NCBI GenBank assembly: GCA_030605835.1
Contig: JAUWHO010000018.1
Span: 1 to 39,707 of the forward strand
DNA from: Candidatus Zixiibacteriota bacterium
Lineage (GTDB): Bacteria > Zixibacteria > MSB-5A5 > DG-27
Reading direction: 5' to 3'
Length of the DNA: 39,707 nt
Shown: piece by piece, positions 8,527-18,354 of the stretch
Layout: every line of letters begins with the position of its first letter
How positions within the stretch are numbered: position 1 is the first letter of the stretch
Translations under genes and position numbers: made by a program
Notes under the pieces: generated by a model
Seen by the model: only the letters and a program-made list of their open reading frames with translations
The model's database searches: none
Told to the model about the DNA's origin: nothing

Positions 8527-8537
8527 CTCTACTTACC

Positions 8538-10601
8538 TCACTTCACCAACATCATCTTCTTGGTCGCAGTGAAGCTGCCGGCGGTCAGCTTGTAGAAATA
8601 GATCCCGGAAGAGACACCGGAAGTTCGCCAGCCAGTCGACCAGTGCCCGACTCCCTGCTCCGTATCTACTAAGGTGGCTACCTTCTGCCCCAGCAAATCA
8701 AACACCTCCAACCTGACGTGCGCAGAGACCGGCAACTGATAGCCTATCGTCGTTTGACAGTTGAAAGGATTCGGGTGGTTTTGCTCCAAGGCGAAATTGA
8801 GAGGAAGATCGCCCCCCGTCAGGTCTCCCACAAGCCACGATGCGCAGAAAGGCCAGACGCCCGCAACTGAAGCAATCGCGCCAACCTTCGTGAAGCTGAA
8901 ATAGGAAGAATCGGTGATGGAGTTGGGGTATTGCCCAACATAGACTACGTAAGTGTAGCTGCCTGCAGGGGCACTCCCGGGAAGATGTTCAGTGAGATCG
9001 TTGGCTCCCAGGCTGTCGTCAGGCTCGATAGGGACATTCTCATAGCTGTGGAGGGGGCCATATCGACCAAAACCGGGAACGAAAAGGTAGGCCCAGATAT
9101 CAACACGACGGAGGCGCTGCGAGAAACTGAATCCCCACAGATCGAACGCTACCTCGCCACCTTCCGGCGGAACAACCATGGGCGAGTCGTGAGGGTAAAG
9201 CTCCACCAGTCCTGGGACATCCTGATCGAAAAACAGCGCTCCCATGTCGGCACGGCTGCCATCCGGGTCGTTGTAACCGCCGTCCGGATCTCCCCTGTCG
9301 ATACAAGGGGAACGCCATCTGAGATTGAAATCAGCACTCCACATATCCACAAACAGAGGATCGATTTCCAGATTTCCCTCTTCCCAAAAAAGCTGACTTC
9401 CCGGTTCAACGTGGATATTGCCCTCCCCACCATCTATATCGCTATAGCTGACCGTCAACGTGCAAGGGGCAAAGGAGGAGGATAAATAAACCTCCGACCC
9501 AACACCGCCGTCGGCAGAATCTGCCCAAAGGATCGTGTTTATCATCGTCACCTTGGATTCACGATGGCAATATATGCCGCCTCCGTTATATCCCATATTG
9601 CGACCGATAGTGTTGTTGATCAGAGTTATCTTAGAACGAAGTGAGCAATAAATGGCGCCTCCGTTGTTGACGGCAACATTCCCCACGATCTGGTTGTGAC
9701 GTAGGACTGGACGAGCGAAGAAACAGTGGATACCACCCCCATCGCGGGAACTGAAGTTCTCACTGACAATGTTGTTGTCTATTGCTGCATCTGTATTATA
9801 GCAATAAATCCCGCCACCGTAACCACTGTTCTCAGTAATGACGTTATTGATGATGATTGGAGAACAAGTCTCACAGTATATCCCTCCGCCTCGAGAAAGA
9901 CACGTATTCCCGCTGATAATGTTGCCTTCTATGATTGGGATAGACTCGGAAAAGCAATAGATGCCTCCACCGTCTCCTGCCGAATTGTCAGTGATACGGT
10001 TATGTTTTATGAGCAGGTCTGAACGAAGGCAATAGATACCGCCTCCGTGCGGGGACGTGCTGCCCGTCGCGTTATTATCAGATATCCTATTCCTCATTAT
10101 GACTGCCGCGGAGCGCTCGCAATTTATTCCACCACCATGGATCGCGGAATTGCAGCGAATGGTGCAGTCAGTTATTCTCGGACTGGAATAGTAACAGAGT
10201 ATGCCTCCACCACGATTGTCAGGGTAAGTCCCGGTCGCCTTGCCATATTCTATGCGGCAGTATTTCAACTTCGAGCGGTCATTTCCATAGATGAAACGGA
10301 GACCATGCCACCCGAGGGTAGTATCATCGGCGGTGAAGTAGATCGAGTCAGTCTCCACCCCCACTGCGTACAGACGCGCCGAACCACGTACGACGAACTT
10401 ATAGTGCCCCTGAAAGTTCACCACCACTCCGGGCTCAATCGTCAAAGTAGAGTCGAACGGTATCCGAATCTCTCCAACCACATAGTACGGACTGTTATCT
10501 TTTGTCCACACTCCCCAAACATCACCGGAGACCTCAACTGCCCAGGCAGTGTTACATACAATCAATAGGGAGAATATGAGGATAACCCCAACGCTTCTCA
10601 T
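8538..10601 (-). CDS. Secreted right-handed beta-helix protein with T9SS sorting domain
   Basis: The 687-aa product starts best at ATG 10601 (GAGG just upstream and an immediate signal peptide, MRSVGVILIF...TAWA). From about residue 130 to 360 it carries roughly ten beta-helix rungs with the repeating pattern N-x-I-x-x-N followed by GGGIYC. About residues 400-455 (SPCIDRGDPDGGYNDPDGS) match the choice-of-anchor Q type module. The last 85 or so residues are a T9SS type A sorting domain (NHPNPFN, SSGIYFYKL, ending KKMMLVK). Such parallel beta-helix proteins are often polysaccharide-binding, lyase-like or adhesive; no catalytic site is evident. It is the last of three genes probably transcribed together from near 14.3 kb, with a 169-nt gap before it. 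Confidence 0.88.
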   Translation of the reverse strand: MRSVGVILIFSLLIVCNTAWAVEVSGDVWGVWTKDNSPYYVVGEIRIPFDSTLTIEPGVVVNFQGHYKFVVRGSARLYAVGVETDSIYFTADDTTLGWHGLRFIYGNDRSKLKYCRIEYGKATGTYPDNRGGGILCYYSSPRITDCTIRCNSAIHGGGINCERSAAVIMRNRISDNNATGSTSPHGGGIYCLRSDLLIKHNRITDNSAGDGGGIYCFSESIPIIEGNIISGNTCLSRGGGIYCETCSPIIINNVITENSGYGGGIYCYNTDAAIDNNIVSENFSSRDGGGIHCFFARPVLRHNQIVGNVAVNNGGAIYCSLRSKITLINNTIGRNMGYNGGGIYCHRESKVTMINTILWADSADGGVGSEVYLSSSFAPCTLTVSYSDIDGGEGNIHVEPGSQLFWEEGNLEIDPLFVDMWSADFNLRWRSPCIDRGDPDGGYNDPDGSRADMGALFFDQDVPGLVELYPHDSPMVVPPEGGEVAFDLWGFSFSQRLRRVDIWAYLFVPGFGRYGPLHSYENVPIEPDDSLGANDLTEHLPGSAPAGSYTYVVYVGQYPNSITDSSYFSFTKVGAIASVAGVWPFCASWLVGDLTGGDLPLNFALEQNHPNPFNCQTTIGYQLPVSAHVRLEVFDLLGQKVATLVDTEQGVGHWSTGWRTSGVSSGIYFYKLTAGSFTATKKMMLVK

Positions 10602-10770
10602 CGCGACCTCAAAGCTCAAAATCTGAGCACTTGGCAATTAAGACAGACAGAGCCCTTCAAATGATGATAATATCAAATTCGTATCTGTCAAGAGAAAACG
10701 CTCAAAGACCCCAGCCTCAGACAACCCCAGCCCGCATAAGTCAAATTGCCGTATGGGAAACTTCTCAGCT

Positions 10771-12750
10771 TTACCCCTGGGCAGCAATAATTTTGAAGAA
10801 CTTTCCCTGCCCCGGGGCCAAATAGGTGCTGAATGGTATCTTCCCGTTCAGCTTGCCACTGTATGTGGTGTCTGTGAAGGAGGCGGAATCCCCACGTTCA
10901 AAGTACTCCAGGCCGATGATGTAATACTGATTACCAGCCAAGTTCAGCTCGACGCGGACGCCCTGCGCCTCCGTGGAGAGACAACGCCGGTTGAGGAGAA
11001 GGAAGTAATCAACCTTCTCATGCTCGAAAGTAGCGATTTCCACATAGGCTGAGTCTGCTGTATATTTGTCGCTCTCAAAGGAGCTGAAATACCGCTGCAA
11101 GTTGCCACACGTGAATACCGTATCCCAGGCCGTGGAATCGCTCAAGATGCTGTCCAGAGCACTGAGCTGCCGATTCACTCTCTGTACGGCATACCAGCTC
11201 GGCTCTACGCGACGATAGCGGGAGGAATCGGGATCGTAATAAGACAGCCCGCGTATACAGGCTATCCAATGCGTGTTATCAATCCAATAGTGAAAGCGAT
11301 CATCATCAACAGGCGGGTTCGCCTTAAAGAAGTCCTCCGTGACGTACCAGGAGGAATAGGTGAAATATTCTACTCCATCGACACCGTGGGCCATACCCAT
11401 CCAGATTAAAGCCTCCTGCTCGGCAGCAGTTGGGTACCGAATGCCCACTTGCCCGCTGTCGTTGTATTCCTGGAAAGTTTGGGCGATGTAAACGAGCTCG
11501 ACATCACGCCCAAGGGAGCCACGGCATACCGCCCTGGAGCGGTCTAACTTGTAGGCCAGGGAATCAAAGGCCTCTTGTACTCCTGGGCTGCTTTCGGGGA
11601 TAGAGCTGTTAAAAGGATAGATAAAGAGCGGCAATTGGTCTAGCTGCACAGCACTCAGATATTCCTTTAAAGTGTCCTGGAAATTATAAGGAAACGCTTT
11701 TGCCATTGCTGGATAATCCTGATAGGCTGGTTTCGCATTGACGGAATCCAGATACTGTCTCCAGTATTCCGAAATCGGCCACTCCTTCGGCCAGGGCTCG
11801 CCCACCAAAGACCAGCGATAAACCTTACTGTCATAGTTAGCCAACCGGGTATCAACGGTCTCATCGTTAGCACGCCTGTAAATGCTCTTATAAGCCAAAG
11901 GATCGTGAACTGTAACGCGGTCAATCCAAACCTTGCCAACCCCGTTCCACCTTATGTTGTAGCTCTTGTACCCGCAAGCGGTGCGGAAGGTCCTTTTATC
12001 CGTATGAAAAGACAGAATGATATCCTTGTATATGTTCGCGGGCGCCAGCTCTGAACGGTCCACTACTAACGAATCATAGCAAAGAGTATCGTTCTGACCT
12101 GGTGTCTCTCTGACAGCATAGAAAGTCAAGAAACCTGAACAAGGAGTGATGTCATCGGTCTTCACCCGAAAAATAGCATAGAAGTAAAGGCAAGTGTCTA
12201 TTTCCTCCCGACCGTTCAAACCCAGCTCGTTAGCCCATGGTTGTTTCAGGCGCCGGACAACATATCCGGCTGTATCAAGACTGCTGTCAGCTTTCCAAGC
12301 ATAGCCGTTGATAGCACGTTGCTCAGGCCCTCCAGTCACATCGCGCACCTCACGTCCGACACGATGAGTGCCACCATAGCAGTAATAACCAGTGAAATTC
12401 GGAGGTACCCTGCCATCTATCCATTTTAGGTCTGCCTCATAAATGCCAGTCTGTCCTTCAATCACCCACCAGTCTGATAAGTGCTGGATTACCTTAAAGG
12501 AGTGGGCCTCGACAGAATCCCAATCCTCCTCCCACACTGCGGCCGCCAGAAATCCGTCCAGGCCGCAACTGTCCATCTGACCAAACGAGGGCCAAAACCT
12601 ATTGTTGTAAGGAGGATTAGTCCATTCGCCGTTGGCAGGAGGACCGTATGTCAGAATAGGGTAGTTGTCACTTGCCTGACTACTGAAGTGGTCAACCAGG
12701 ATCACGGACAGCCCTATTAAAACCACCATTAATACTTCGATCCTTCTCAT
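10771..12750 (-). CDS. Exported protein of unknown function, possibly glycoside-hydrolase-like (TIM barrel)
   Basis: The 659-aa product begins MRRIEVLMVVLIGLSVILV, a signal peptide or membrane anchor. The N-terminal third looks like a beta-sandwich or carbohydrate-binding region. The middle (about residues 300-560) has alternating hydrophobic strands and helices with aromatic-rich loops (YRWSLVGEPWPKEWP, GMAHGVDGVEYFTYSSWY, DNTHWIACIRGLSYYDP), which suggests a TIM barrel as in glycoside hydrolases. I cannot assign a family or point to the acid/base residues. The end is a small beta domain, with no T9SS sorting tail, unlike the genes on both sides. It starts only 18 nt after the upstream FG-GAP gene, so they share an mRNA. 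Confidence 0.7.
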   Translation of the reverse strand: MRRIEVLMVVLIGLSVILVDHFSSQASDNYPILTYGPPANGEWTNPPYNNRFWPSFGQMDSCGLDGFLAAAVWEEDWDSVEAHSFKVIQHLSDWWVIEGQTGIYEADLKWIDGRVPPNFTGYYCYGGTHRVGREVRDVTGGPEQRAINGYAWKADSSLDTAGYVVRRLKQPWANELGLNGREEIDTCLYFYAIFRVKTDDITPCSGFLTFYAVRETPGQNDTLCYDSLVVDRSELAPANIYKDIILSFHTDKRTFRTACGYKSYNIRWNGVGKVWIDRVTVHDPLAYKSIYRRANDETVDTRLANYDSKVYRWSLVGEPWPKEWPISEYWRQYLDSVNAKPAYQDYPAMAKAFPYNFQDTLKEYLSAVQLDQLPLFIYPFNSSIPESSPGVQEAFDSLAYKLDRSRAVCRGSLGRDVELVYIAQTFQEYNDSGQVGIRYPTAAEQEALIWMGMAHGVDGVEYFTYSSWYVTEDFFKANPPVDDDRFHYWIDNTHWIACIRGLSYYDPDSSRYRRVEPSWYAVQRVNRQLSALDSILSDSTAWDTVFTCGNLQRYFSSFESDKYTADSAYVEIATFEHEKVDYFLLLNRRCLSTEAQGVRVELNLAGNQYYIIGLEYFERGDSASFTDTTYSGKLNGKIPFSTYLAPGQGKFFKIIAAQG

Positions 12751-12768
12751 GTCTCTTATCTCCCTGAG

Positions 12769-14271
12769 TCATTTGAGCAGTAAAGCCTTCCTAAATTGGC
12801 TCTGTTGCCCTATCTTCAACACGTAAAAGTAGATCCCCGACGAAACCTCCTCCCCCACATCATTCCTTCCATCCCAGACGTAATGGTACCTCCCAGATAT
12901 TAATGGCATCTCAAGGAGCGTCTTTACAAGCTCCCCTCTTGAATTATATATCCTCAGACTTGAAGGTGCTGGGGCACCGCCAGTGATGTAGAACTCGATA
13001 ACCGTCCTGCTGTTGAAGGGATTAGGATAATTCTGTTCTAAAATTAACTCAGTTGGCAAACCACCCACAATATCGTCAACCACAAACGTTGTGGTCGTAT
13101 CACCACTATATACATATGCGGCGCCACGCCGGCTGTCGTTCAGATAATAGGGATCTCCTAATATGAACTCATCCACTCCATCATTGTTCATATCCACTGT
13201 CGCTATGCTATAGCCTAAATTGTCAGAGGTTGTAAAGGAAGACCAATCATGGACATTGTCCGGCTCAGATCCACCGAGGTACATGTGAGCCTGTGTCCAG
13301 AAGCCTGAAGGATCGCTATTTCTAGCTATTATGTCACCGTAACGGTCTTTGTTCACTTTTCCGACTCTCCCGCTAGTCTTCGCCTTGGGCAGAGCCAGGT
13401 AATTGCTGGTATCTATTACCTCACCACCAAAATAAAGCCGGTACCAAGCTACGATATCCGCATAACCATCGCCATTTACGTCTCCAACTCCGCCTCTGGA
13501 GAAAATCCTGTCAATAACAAGGTCAGGGGTAGAGTAAAGGGAGTCCCGCCCGAAGTATAGCAAGGTCTCCCAGCCGTAAGGTTCCTTCGTTCCGTATGCA
13601 ACAATGTCATCATAGCCATCTCCGTTGACATCCCCTATGGCTATGCCATCCATTCCCACCTGGTTTCCAGTCAACACAAAATCCGCAACCGTGTCCATCT
13701 CCTCACTCCCAAGATAGACAAACATGCTGTCATCACCACCCGAGGCTGCTACCAGGTCCGGGAAACCATCATTGTTCACATCCCCAGACTCAATCCCAGC
13801 GCCAAAATAATGAATGTTTGGACGGTGAAAAACCATGTCGGGTTCATCATCCAGTTGCTCTCCTCCGTAATAAAGATAGACAAAGCCTTCATCTCCCATA
13901 TACTCGATAGTATGCACAAGAAATTCGCCAACACCGTCATGGTTTATATCCTCGATCCTTGCCAGTTGCGCACCAAAGAACTCAACACCTGATGGACGAT
14001 CCAAAATCATGTCCACCTCTAAATCAATCGGCTCACCCCCAAAACAAATGTAGACTCGACCTTCCCACCCCCCACCTGGATAATGGCTTGCTCCTACCCC
14101 AAAAACCACCAACCCGTCGCCGTTGATATCTCCCAGATTAGTCACGCAGCGCCCAAAGAGATCTCCGTCATACTCCCCCTCCAATATCCCCAACAGCTCA
14201 ATGTTCAATTCAGAGTGGGCAAAACTGCTGAGAACAAGAAGAAGGAAAACCGAGAATGATGCCTTTTTCAT
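12769..14271 (-). CDS. Secreted FG-GAP (integrin-like propeller) protein with T9SS sorting domain
   Basis: 500 aa with a clear signal peptide (MKKASFSVFLLLVLSSFAHS). Five or more FG-GAP/VCBS-type calcium loops recur: GDINGDG, GDVNNDGFPD, GDVNGDGYDD, GDVNGDGYAD, VDMNNDGVDE. They are spaced as in a beta-propeller. The last 95 or so residues form a T9SS type A domain (LEQNYPNPFNSRT, VSSGIYFYVLK, KALLLK). Such propellers usually bind ligands or partners at the cell surface; no enzyme signature is present. It is the first gene of the minus-strand group 14271-8538. A TTGACA at 14359-14364 could be its -35 element, but no good -10 follows. Confidence 0.88.
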   Translation of the reverse strand: MKKASFSVFLLLVLSSFAHSELNIELLGILEGEYDGDLFGRCVTNLGDINGDGLVVFGVGASHYPGGGWEGRVYICFGGEPIDLEVDMILDRPSGVEFFGAQLARIEDINHDGVGEFLVHTIEYMGDEGFVYLYYGGEQLDDEPDMVFHRPNIHYFGAGIESGDVNNDGFPDLVAASGGDDSMFVYLGSEEMDTVADFVLTGNQVGMDGIAIGDVNGDGYDDIVAYGTKEPYGWETLLYFGRDSLYSTPDLVIDRIFSRGGVGDVNGDGYADIVAWYRLYFGGEVIDTSNYLALPKAKTSGRVGKVNKDRYGDIIARNSDPSGFWTQAHMYLGGSEPDNVHDWSSFTTSDNLGYSIATVDMNNDGVDEFILGDPYYLNDSRRGAAYVYSGDTTTTFVVDDIVGGLPTELILEQNYPNPFNSRTVIEFYITGGAPAPSSLRIYNSRGELVKTLLEMPLISGRYHYVWDGRNDVGEEVSSGIYFYVLKIGQQSQFRKALLLK

Positions 14272-14385
14272 TTCAAGCTACCCCATTTCCTTACAGCGCA
14301 CGAAGTCCACGCAAGGAACTCAAATCCCCCTATCTCAAGTTAATGCACTTTTGGGAATTGTCAACGATTTATGGAGGTCTGCAGG

Positions 14386-14815
14386 CTACTTGATGAGGAC
14401 TATTTTCTTGGTTTTCATAAACTTATCGCCATCTATCCCCTGGGCACTGAGTCGGCAAGAATAGACGCCGGAGGCGATGTCATCCGCCCCCCCTCAAATG
14501 TCTTGTATCCCGCGCTCTGAAATTCCCTGTCAAGGACGAATACCCTCTGTCCTAAGAGGTAGACGTTATTCTCAAAAACGTTATTCCTCAACTCCGTTTT
14601 CCCCAAATCTCCCGTCAGGATAACGCCCACCTCGTTCATGGAGATGGTGTTGGAGTCAATCTCGGCTGCGGAGCTGTATATTCCCGCCCTGAGCTGCCCC
14701 CCCTTTGGGCCTGTGGGCTCGTGAAAAAAAGAGCTGGAAGAGTCCAGGTAGTGCGATTTTCTCCAAAAGATTGAGCGATTTCCCCTCCGAAAAAATGTTC
14801 CTTTTCTGAGGGATA
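14386..14815 (-). pseudogene. Decayed beta-helix / T9SS cargo gene, frameshifted at a G7 run
   Basis: On the minus strand the end reads DDIASGVYSCRL...KTKKIVLIK then TAG (14386-14388), which is the last third of a T9SS sorting domain. Another frame just upstream reads IYSSAAEIDSNTISMNE, ELRNNVFENN and REFQSAGYKTFEGG. These are beta-helix rungs and the preceding part of the sorting domain. The two frames meet exactly at a run of seven Gs (14487-14493 on the plus strand as C7). A second G7 run lies at 14697-14703. No signal peptide or plausible start is found upstream. It is either a true remnant, a phase-variable gene, or a sequencing error. Confidence 0.7.
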
Positions 14816-14959
14816 AACGTTAAATCTAATGGTTCGGATTCGACAGGATTCGATGGCCTCGGTTTATAAGGGGATTTCACCTCACAATCGGTTCAGGACT
14901 TACTTGTCCCTTCCGAACTATTAACTGTTAGAATTCGTAAGAGGGTGATGAAAAAATAC

Positions 14960-14988
14960 TTGACTTTCGATTTTCAAACTTACATAGT
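14960..14988 (+). promoter_or_regulatory. Promoter of the four-gene envelope operon
   Basis: TTGACT (14960-14965), 17-bp spacer, CATAGT (14983-14988), giving a leader of about 80 nt before ATG 15076. Together with the pseudogene at 14386-14815 this accounts for the long gap 14272-15075. Nothing else is recognised there. Confidence 0.5.
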
Positions 14989-15075
14989 TGAGCTTGATGG
15001 TGAATAACGGGTCCTTCGACATAAATTCTTTAGTGGGAATGTGAACTTTCGATTCAAATCTCTGGAGGTTTGACC

Positions 15076-18000
15076 ATGAAACTATTTACCAACTTTCACA
15101 AGAAATCGATCCCTCCCCTGGCAGTTTTGCTAGTCCTGGTGTGGTGTCTGGGGCTTTTCGCCGGCACCACGGGAAAGATCAGCGGCCGGGTGACAGACGC
15201 CCAGACCAGAGAGGGTCTGCCGGGGGTGGCGGTGATGATCGAGGGCACCAAGATTGGTGCCGCCACCGACTTCGACGGCAACTACGTCATTCTGAACGTC
15301 GCTCCCGGAGTCTACAGGCTTTCTGCCAGCACCGTGGGCTACACCAAGATGGTCATGACCAATGTCGAGGTCAACATCGACAAGACCACCACCATCAATT
15401 TCAGGCTCTCCTCCGAAGCGATCGAGATGGAGACAGTGGAGGTGATCGCCGAAAAGCCGGTAATCGAGGCCAGGGTAACCCAGAACGACCGCAGCATAGG
15501 TGCCTCCGCCATTGAGAAACTCCCGGTTATAGACGTTCAGGACATTTTGGCCACCGAGGTCGGTTTCGTCAGCAGAGGGGATCAGCTGCACGTTCGTGGG
15601 GGTCGAGCCGGGGAGGTCAAATTTCAGATCGACGGCGTGGACGTCAACGACCCTCTGGGAGTGAACGCCCCCAGAACCCAGGATCCCCGTATTGAGGACT
15701 CCTCCGGGCAGCGCCAGCAATTGCAGCAGCCACCCCACATATCCATGAATGTGGCCTCCTCCAACATCGAGGAGATCAACATCATCAAATCCGGGTTCAG
15801 CGCCGAGTATGGAAACGTCTCGTCGGCGGTGGTGAATTTGGTCACCAAGGAGGGCTCCAATCAGCGCACCAGCGGGCGCATCGAATACTATACTGACGAT
15901 CTGGGCTTCCCCTCCTTGAACAAGTATTCTTTCAACAGCGACCGGCTTGACTGGAATCTCTCTGGACCGGTCCCGCTTATCTCTGATGTTTTGCTGCCAA
16001 CAATGGGGTTAGAGTGGCCGGGAGAGAGGATGGCTTATTACCTCTCCTTCACCGTTGACAAGACAGACACTTACAAGCCTTATAATGAATATGACACTCC
16101 CTCGACCAGGAAGAGTTTCGGGTACAACCAGCAGATGTGGGACTGGTTCGGAATCAAAGTCCCCAACAGGCAGAACAACTACTACAACGCTCTCGCGAAG
16201 GTGACTTACGGTTTCCGGCCCAACATGAAGTTCGACTTCAAGTATTCTAAGGAGTGGCAGGAGAACACCGTCTGGGACTGGGACTTCAGATATACTCCCT
16301 CCACCGCCCCTCATTACACCCAGAACGGGGAGGTCCATCAGCTCACCTTCAAACACACTCCGGGCTGGCTCAAGAACAGCTTCTACCAGGTTCTGATTTC
16401 GAGGTATGTTATCGAGTCGGAGCACAAGCCCGGAGGTCTTGTTCCGGGCGACTTCCTCTTCTGGGATGAATGGGAATCTTACACCGACGCGAACAACAAC
16501 GGTGAGTGGGATCCGGCGGAGTCGTATGTGGACGCCAACGGGAACGGACAGTACGATTTCGGCGAACCATACTCTGACAAAAACGGCAACGGTTACTGGG
16601 ACGAGGCCGAGCTTCTGAATGATACCAACGGCAATGGGCTTTTCGACCCCGAGCGGGAAAGCGTCTATGAGCCGGACGACCCTGAGCCATATCTCGACGG
16701 CGACCGTTCCGCCGGGGAACCTTTCGAGGACGTCAATCGCAACGGCGTCTACGACGAGGGAGTGGACATCTTCACCTTCGCGGACGACTTGAACGGGAAC
16801 GGCCGCTACGATGGGCCAAACGACCCTTGGAGTCCCGGCATCCCTTTCGAGGATTTGAATGGCAATGGTGTTTACGATCCTCCCAACTTACAGTATGACC
16901 TCGGAGAGCCTTACGTCGATCTGAACGGAAACGGCCGCTGGGATCCCCGGGATCTCTTCTTCGACTTCGGTTTCGACCGCCGCATGACTTACACTCATAA
17001 GAGGAGCACCATCTGGACCTTGAAGTTCGACATCACCAGCCAGCTCACCCCGGAAAACGAGATCAAGAGCGGGTTCGAATATAAGTGGAACAACGTCCGC
17101 ATGGAGGATCTAAGGTACCCGTTCAGCTACTACGGTGGCGTTCCCGACACCACCGAGCTTTGGTCTGATAAGGGCACCTTCAGGGATTTCTTCACCCGCA
17201 CCCCCGAACAGGGGGCGGTCTATATCCAGGACAATATCGTCTACGGAGCCATGGTTGCCAACGTCGGCCTGCGCTACGATTTCTTCAAGCAGGCTCCGGA
17301 GGTTTGGGACATCCCAGAAGAGGAAGCCCAGTATCAATTCGGTTCCCACGATTCCGTCAGCAACCAACAGAACAAGTTCTCACCTCGACTGGGGATCTCT
17401 TATCCGATTACTGACCGAGCCAAGATTTACTTCAACTACGGGCATTTCTATCAACTTCCAGCGTTTTCTCAATTTTACGCCCGGGCCACTCAGACCTTTG
17501 GGCGAGCACTGCCGATAGTGGGGAACGTCAACCTCGACTACACCAAGACCATCGCTTATGAAATCGGGGTCGCCTATCAGGTCGGCAACAACTACAAACT
17601 GGACATCTCTGGATTCTACAAGGATTACTACGGACTGATCAATGCGATCGAGGGTTTCGGGACCACGGTCTTCCAGCCGAGTATGTACGCCAACAACGAT
17701 TATGCTCGCACCCGAGGTTTCGAGGTGGAGTTGACCAAAAGCTACGGTCAGTACTTAACCGGCAGCCTCGATTACGAATACTCCTGGGCTTTCGGTAAAA
17801 GCTCCACCGACATTGCTGACTATTACCTGCGGGCCAACAACCAGGAGATCCCCATTCAGGAGTTCCCCCTGGATTGGGACATCCGCCATCAGTTGACCAT
17901 AAACACCGATTTCCGGGTGCGTAGGGGTGACAGTCCCAGATTAGGCCCCCTGAAAATCCCGGACAATTGGGGATTAAACCTTCTGTGGCAGTTGAAGTCC

Positions 18001-18339
18001 GGCTTCCCTTACACTCCTGGGGAACGTCATCCCGAGGTCGTTTTGGTGGGCAGACAAGCTCCTATCCCCAATTCCATGAGGATGCCCGGCAGCTCGAACA
18101 TGGATCTCCGCTTCAACAAGGATTTCGGGGCCTTAGGCTTTAACTACTCCTTCATAGTCTGGGTGACCAACGTTTTCGACACTAAAAACGTCTTTACGGT
18201 TCACACCGATACTGGTCGGCCCGATACCAGGTTCTTGAGCAGCGACGGTTTGATTATAACCGGAATGGAGCACGACGCCAATCCAACTCACTGGGGACCG
18301 GGCAGAAACATCAAGGTGGGATTGAGCATGTCGTTCTAG
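15076..18339 (+). CDS. TonB-dependent-receptor-like outer-membrane protein with EF-hand-like insert
   Basis: 1087 aa from ATG 15076 (GGAGG 7 nt upstream; the TTG at 15070 lacks support). A signal peptide leads into a carboxypeptidase-regulatory-like domain (GKISGRVTDAQTREGLPGV, ATDFDGNYVILNVAPG). A plug domain follows (IGASAIEKLPVIDVQDILAT, VRGGRAGEVKFQIDGVDVND) and then a long beta-barrel rich in aromatic girdle residues, ending in a short strand with terminal Phe. Roughly residues 468-625 interrupt the barrel with eight D-x-N-x-N-G-x-(Y/W/F)-D calcium-loop motifs. Such SusC-like or T9SS-associated plug-barrels move large ligands or assist surface assembly; the substrate here is unknown. A GC-rich hairpin and the next gene follow at once. 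Confidence 0.9.
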   Translation: MKLFTNFHKKSIPPLAVLLVLVWCLGLFAGTTGKISGRVTDAQTREGLPGVAVMIEGTKIGAATDFDGNYVILNVAPGVYRLSASTVGYTKMVMTNVEVNIDKTTTINFRLSSEAIEMETVEVIAEKPVIEARVTQNDRSIGASAIEKLPVIDVQDILATEVGFVSRGDQLHVRGGRAGEVKFQIDGVDVNDPLGVNAPRTQDPRIEDSSGQRQQLQQPPHISMNVASSNIEEINIIKSGFSAEYGNVSSAVVNLVTKEGSNQRTSGRIEYYTDDLGFPSLNKYSFNSDRLDWNLSGPVPLISDVLLPTMGLEWPGERMAYYLSFTVDKTDTYKPYNEYDTPSTRKSFGYNQQMWDWFGIKVPNRQNNYYNALAKVTYGFRPNMKFDFKYSKEWQENTVWDWDFRYTPSTAPHYTQNGEVHQLTFKHTPGWLKNSFYQVLISRYVIESEHKPGGLVPGDFLFWDEWESYTDANNNGEWDPAESYVDANGNGQYDFGEPYSDKNGNGYWDEAELLNDTNGNGLFDPERESVYEPDDPEPYLDGDRSAGEPFEDVNRNGVYDEGVDIFTFADDLNGNGRYDGPNDPWSPGIPFEDLNGNGVYDPPNLQYDLGEPYVDLNGNGRWDPRDLFFDFGFDRRMTYTHKRSTIWTLKFDITSQLTPENEIKSGFEYKWNNVRMEDLRYPFSYYGGVPDTTELWSDKGTFRDFFTRTPEQGAVYIQDNIVYGAMVANVGLRYDFFKQAPEVWDIPEEEAQYQFGSHDSVSNQQNKFSPRLGISYPITDRAKIYFNYGHFYQLPAFSQFYARATQTFGRALPIVGNVNLDYTKTIAYEIGVAYQVGNNYKLDISGFYKDYYGLINAIEGFGTTVFQPSMYANNDYARTRGFEVELTKSYGQYLTGSLDYEYSWAFGKSSTDIADYYLRANNQEIPIQEFPLDWDIRHQLTINTDFRVRRGDSPRLGPLKIPDNWGLNLLWQLKSGFPYTPGERHPEVVLVGRQAPIPNSMRMPGSSNMDLRFNKDFGALGFNYSFIVWVTNVFDTKNVFTVHTDTGRPDTRFLSSDGLIITGMEHDANPTHWGPGRNIKVGLSMSF
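16473..16965 (+). repeat. Eight EF-hand/dockerin-like repeats inside the barrel gene
   Basis: The encoded motifs in order are DANNNGEWD, DANGNGQYD, DKNGNGYWD, DTNGNGLFD, DVNRNGVYD, DLNGNGRYD, DLNGNGVYD and DLNGNGRWD. Most are preceded by a Glu-Pro-(Y/F) or similar linker. The spacing is that of calcium-binding loops. They are expected to lie in one extracellular loop. Confidence 0.85.
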
Positions 18340-18354
18340 TTTGGAAGTCATGAA

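Noticed and set aside
14359-14364. TTGACA as a promoter for the FG-GAP gene
   Set aside because: No acceptable -10 at 16-18 bp; kept only as a possibility in the gene entry.
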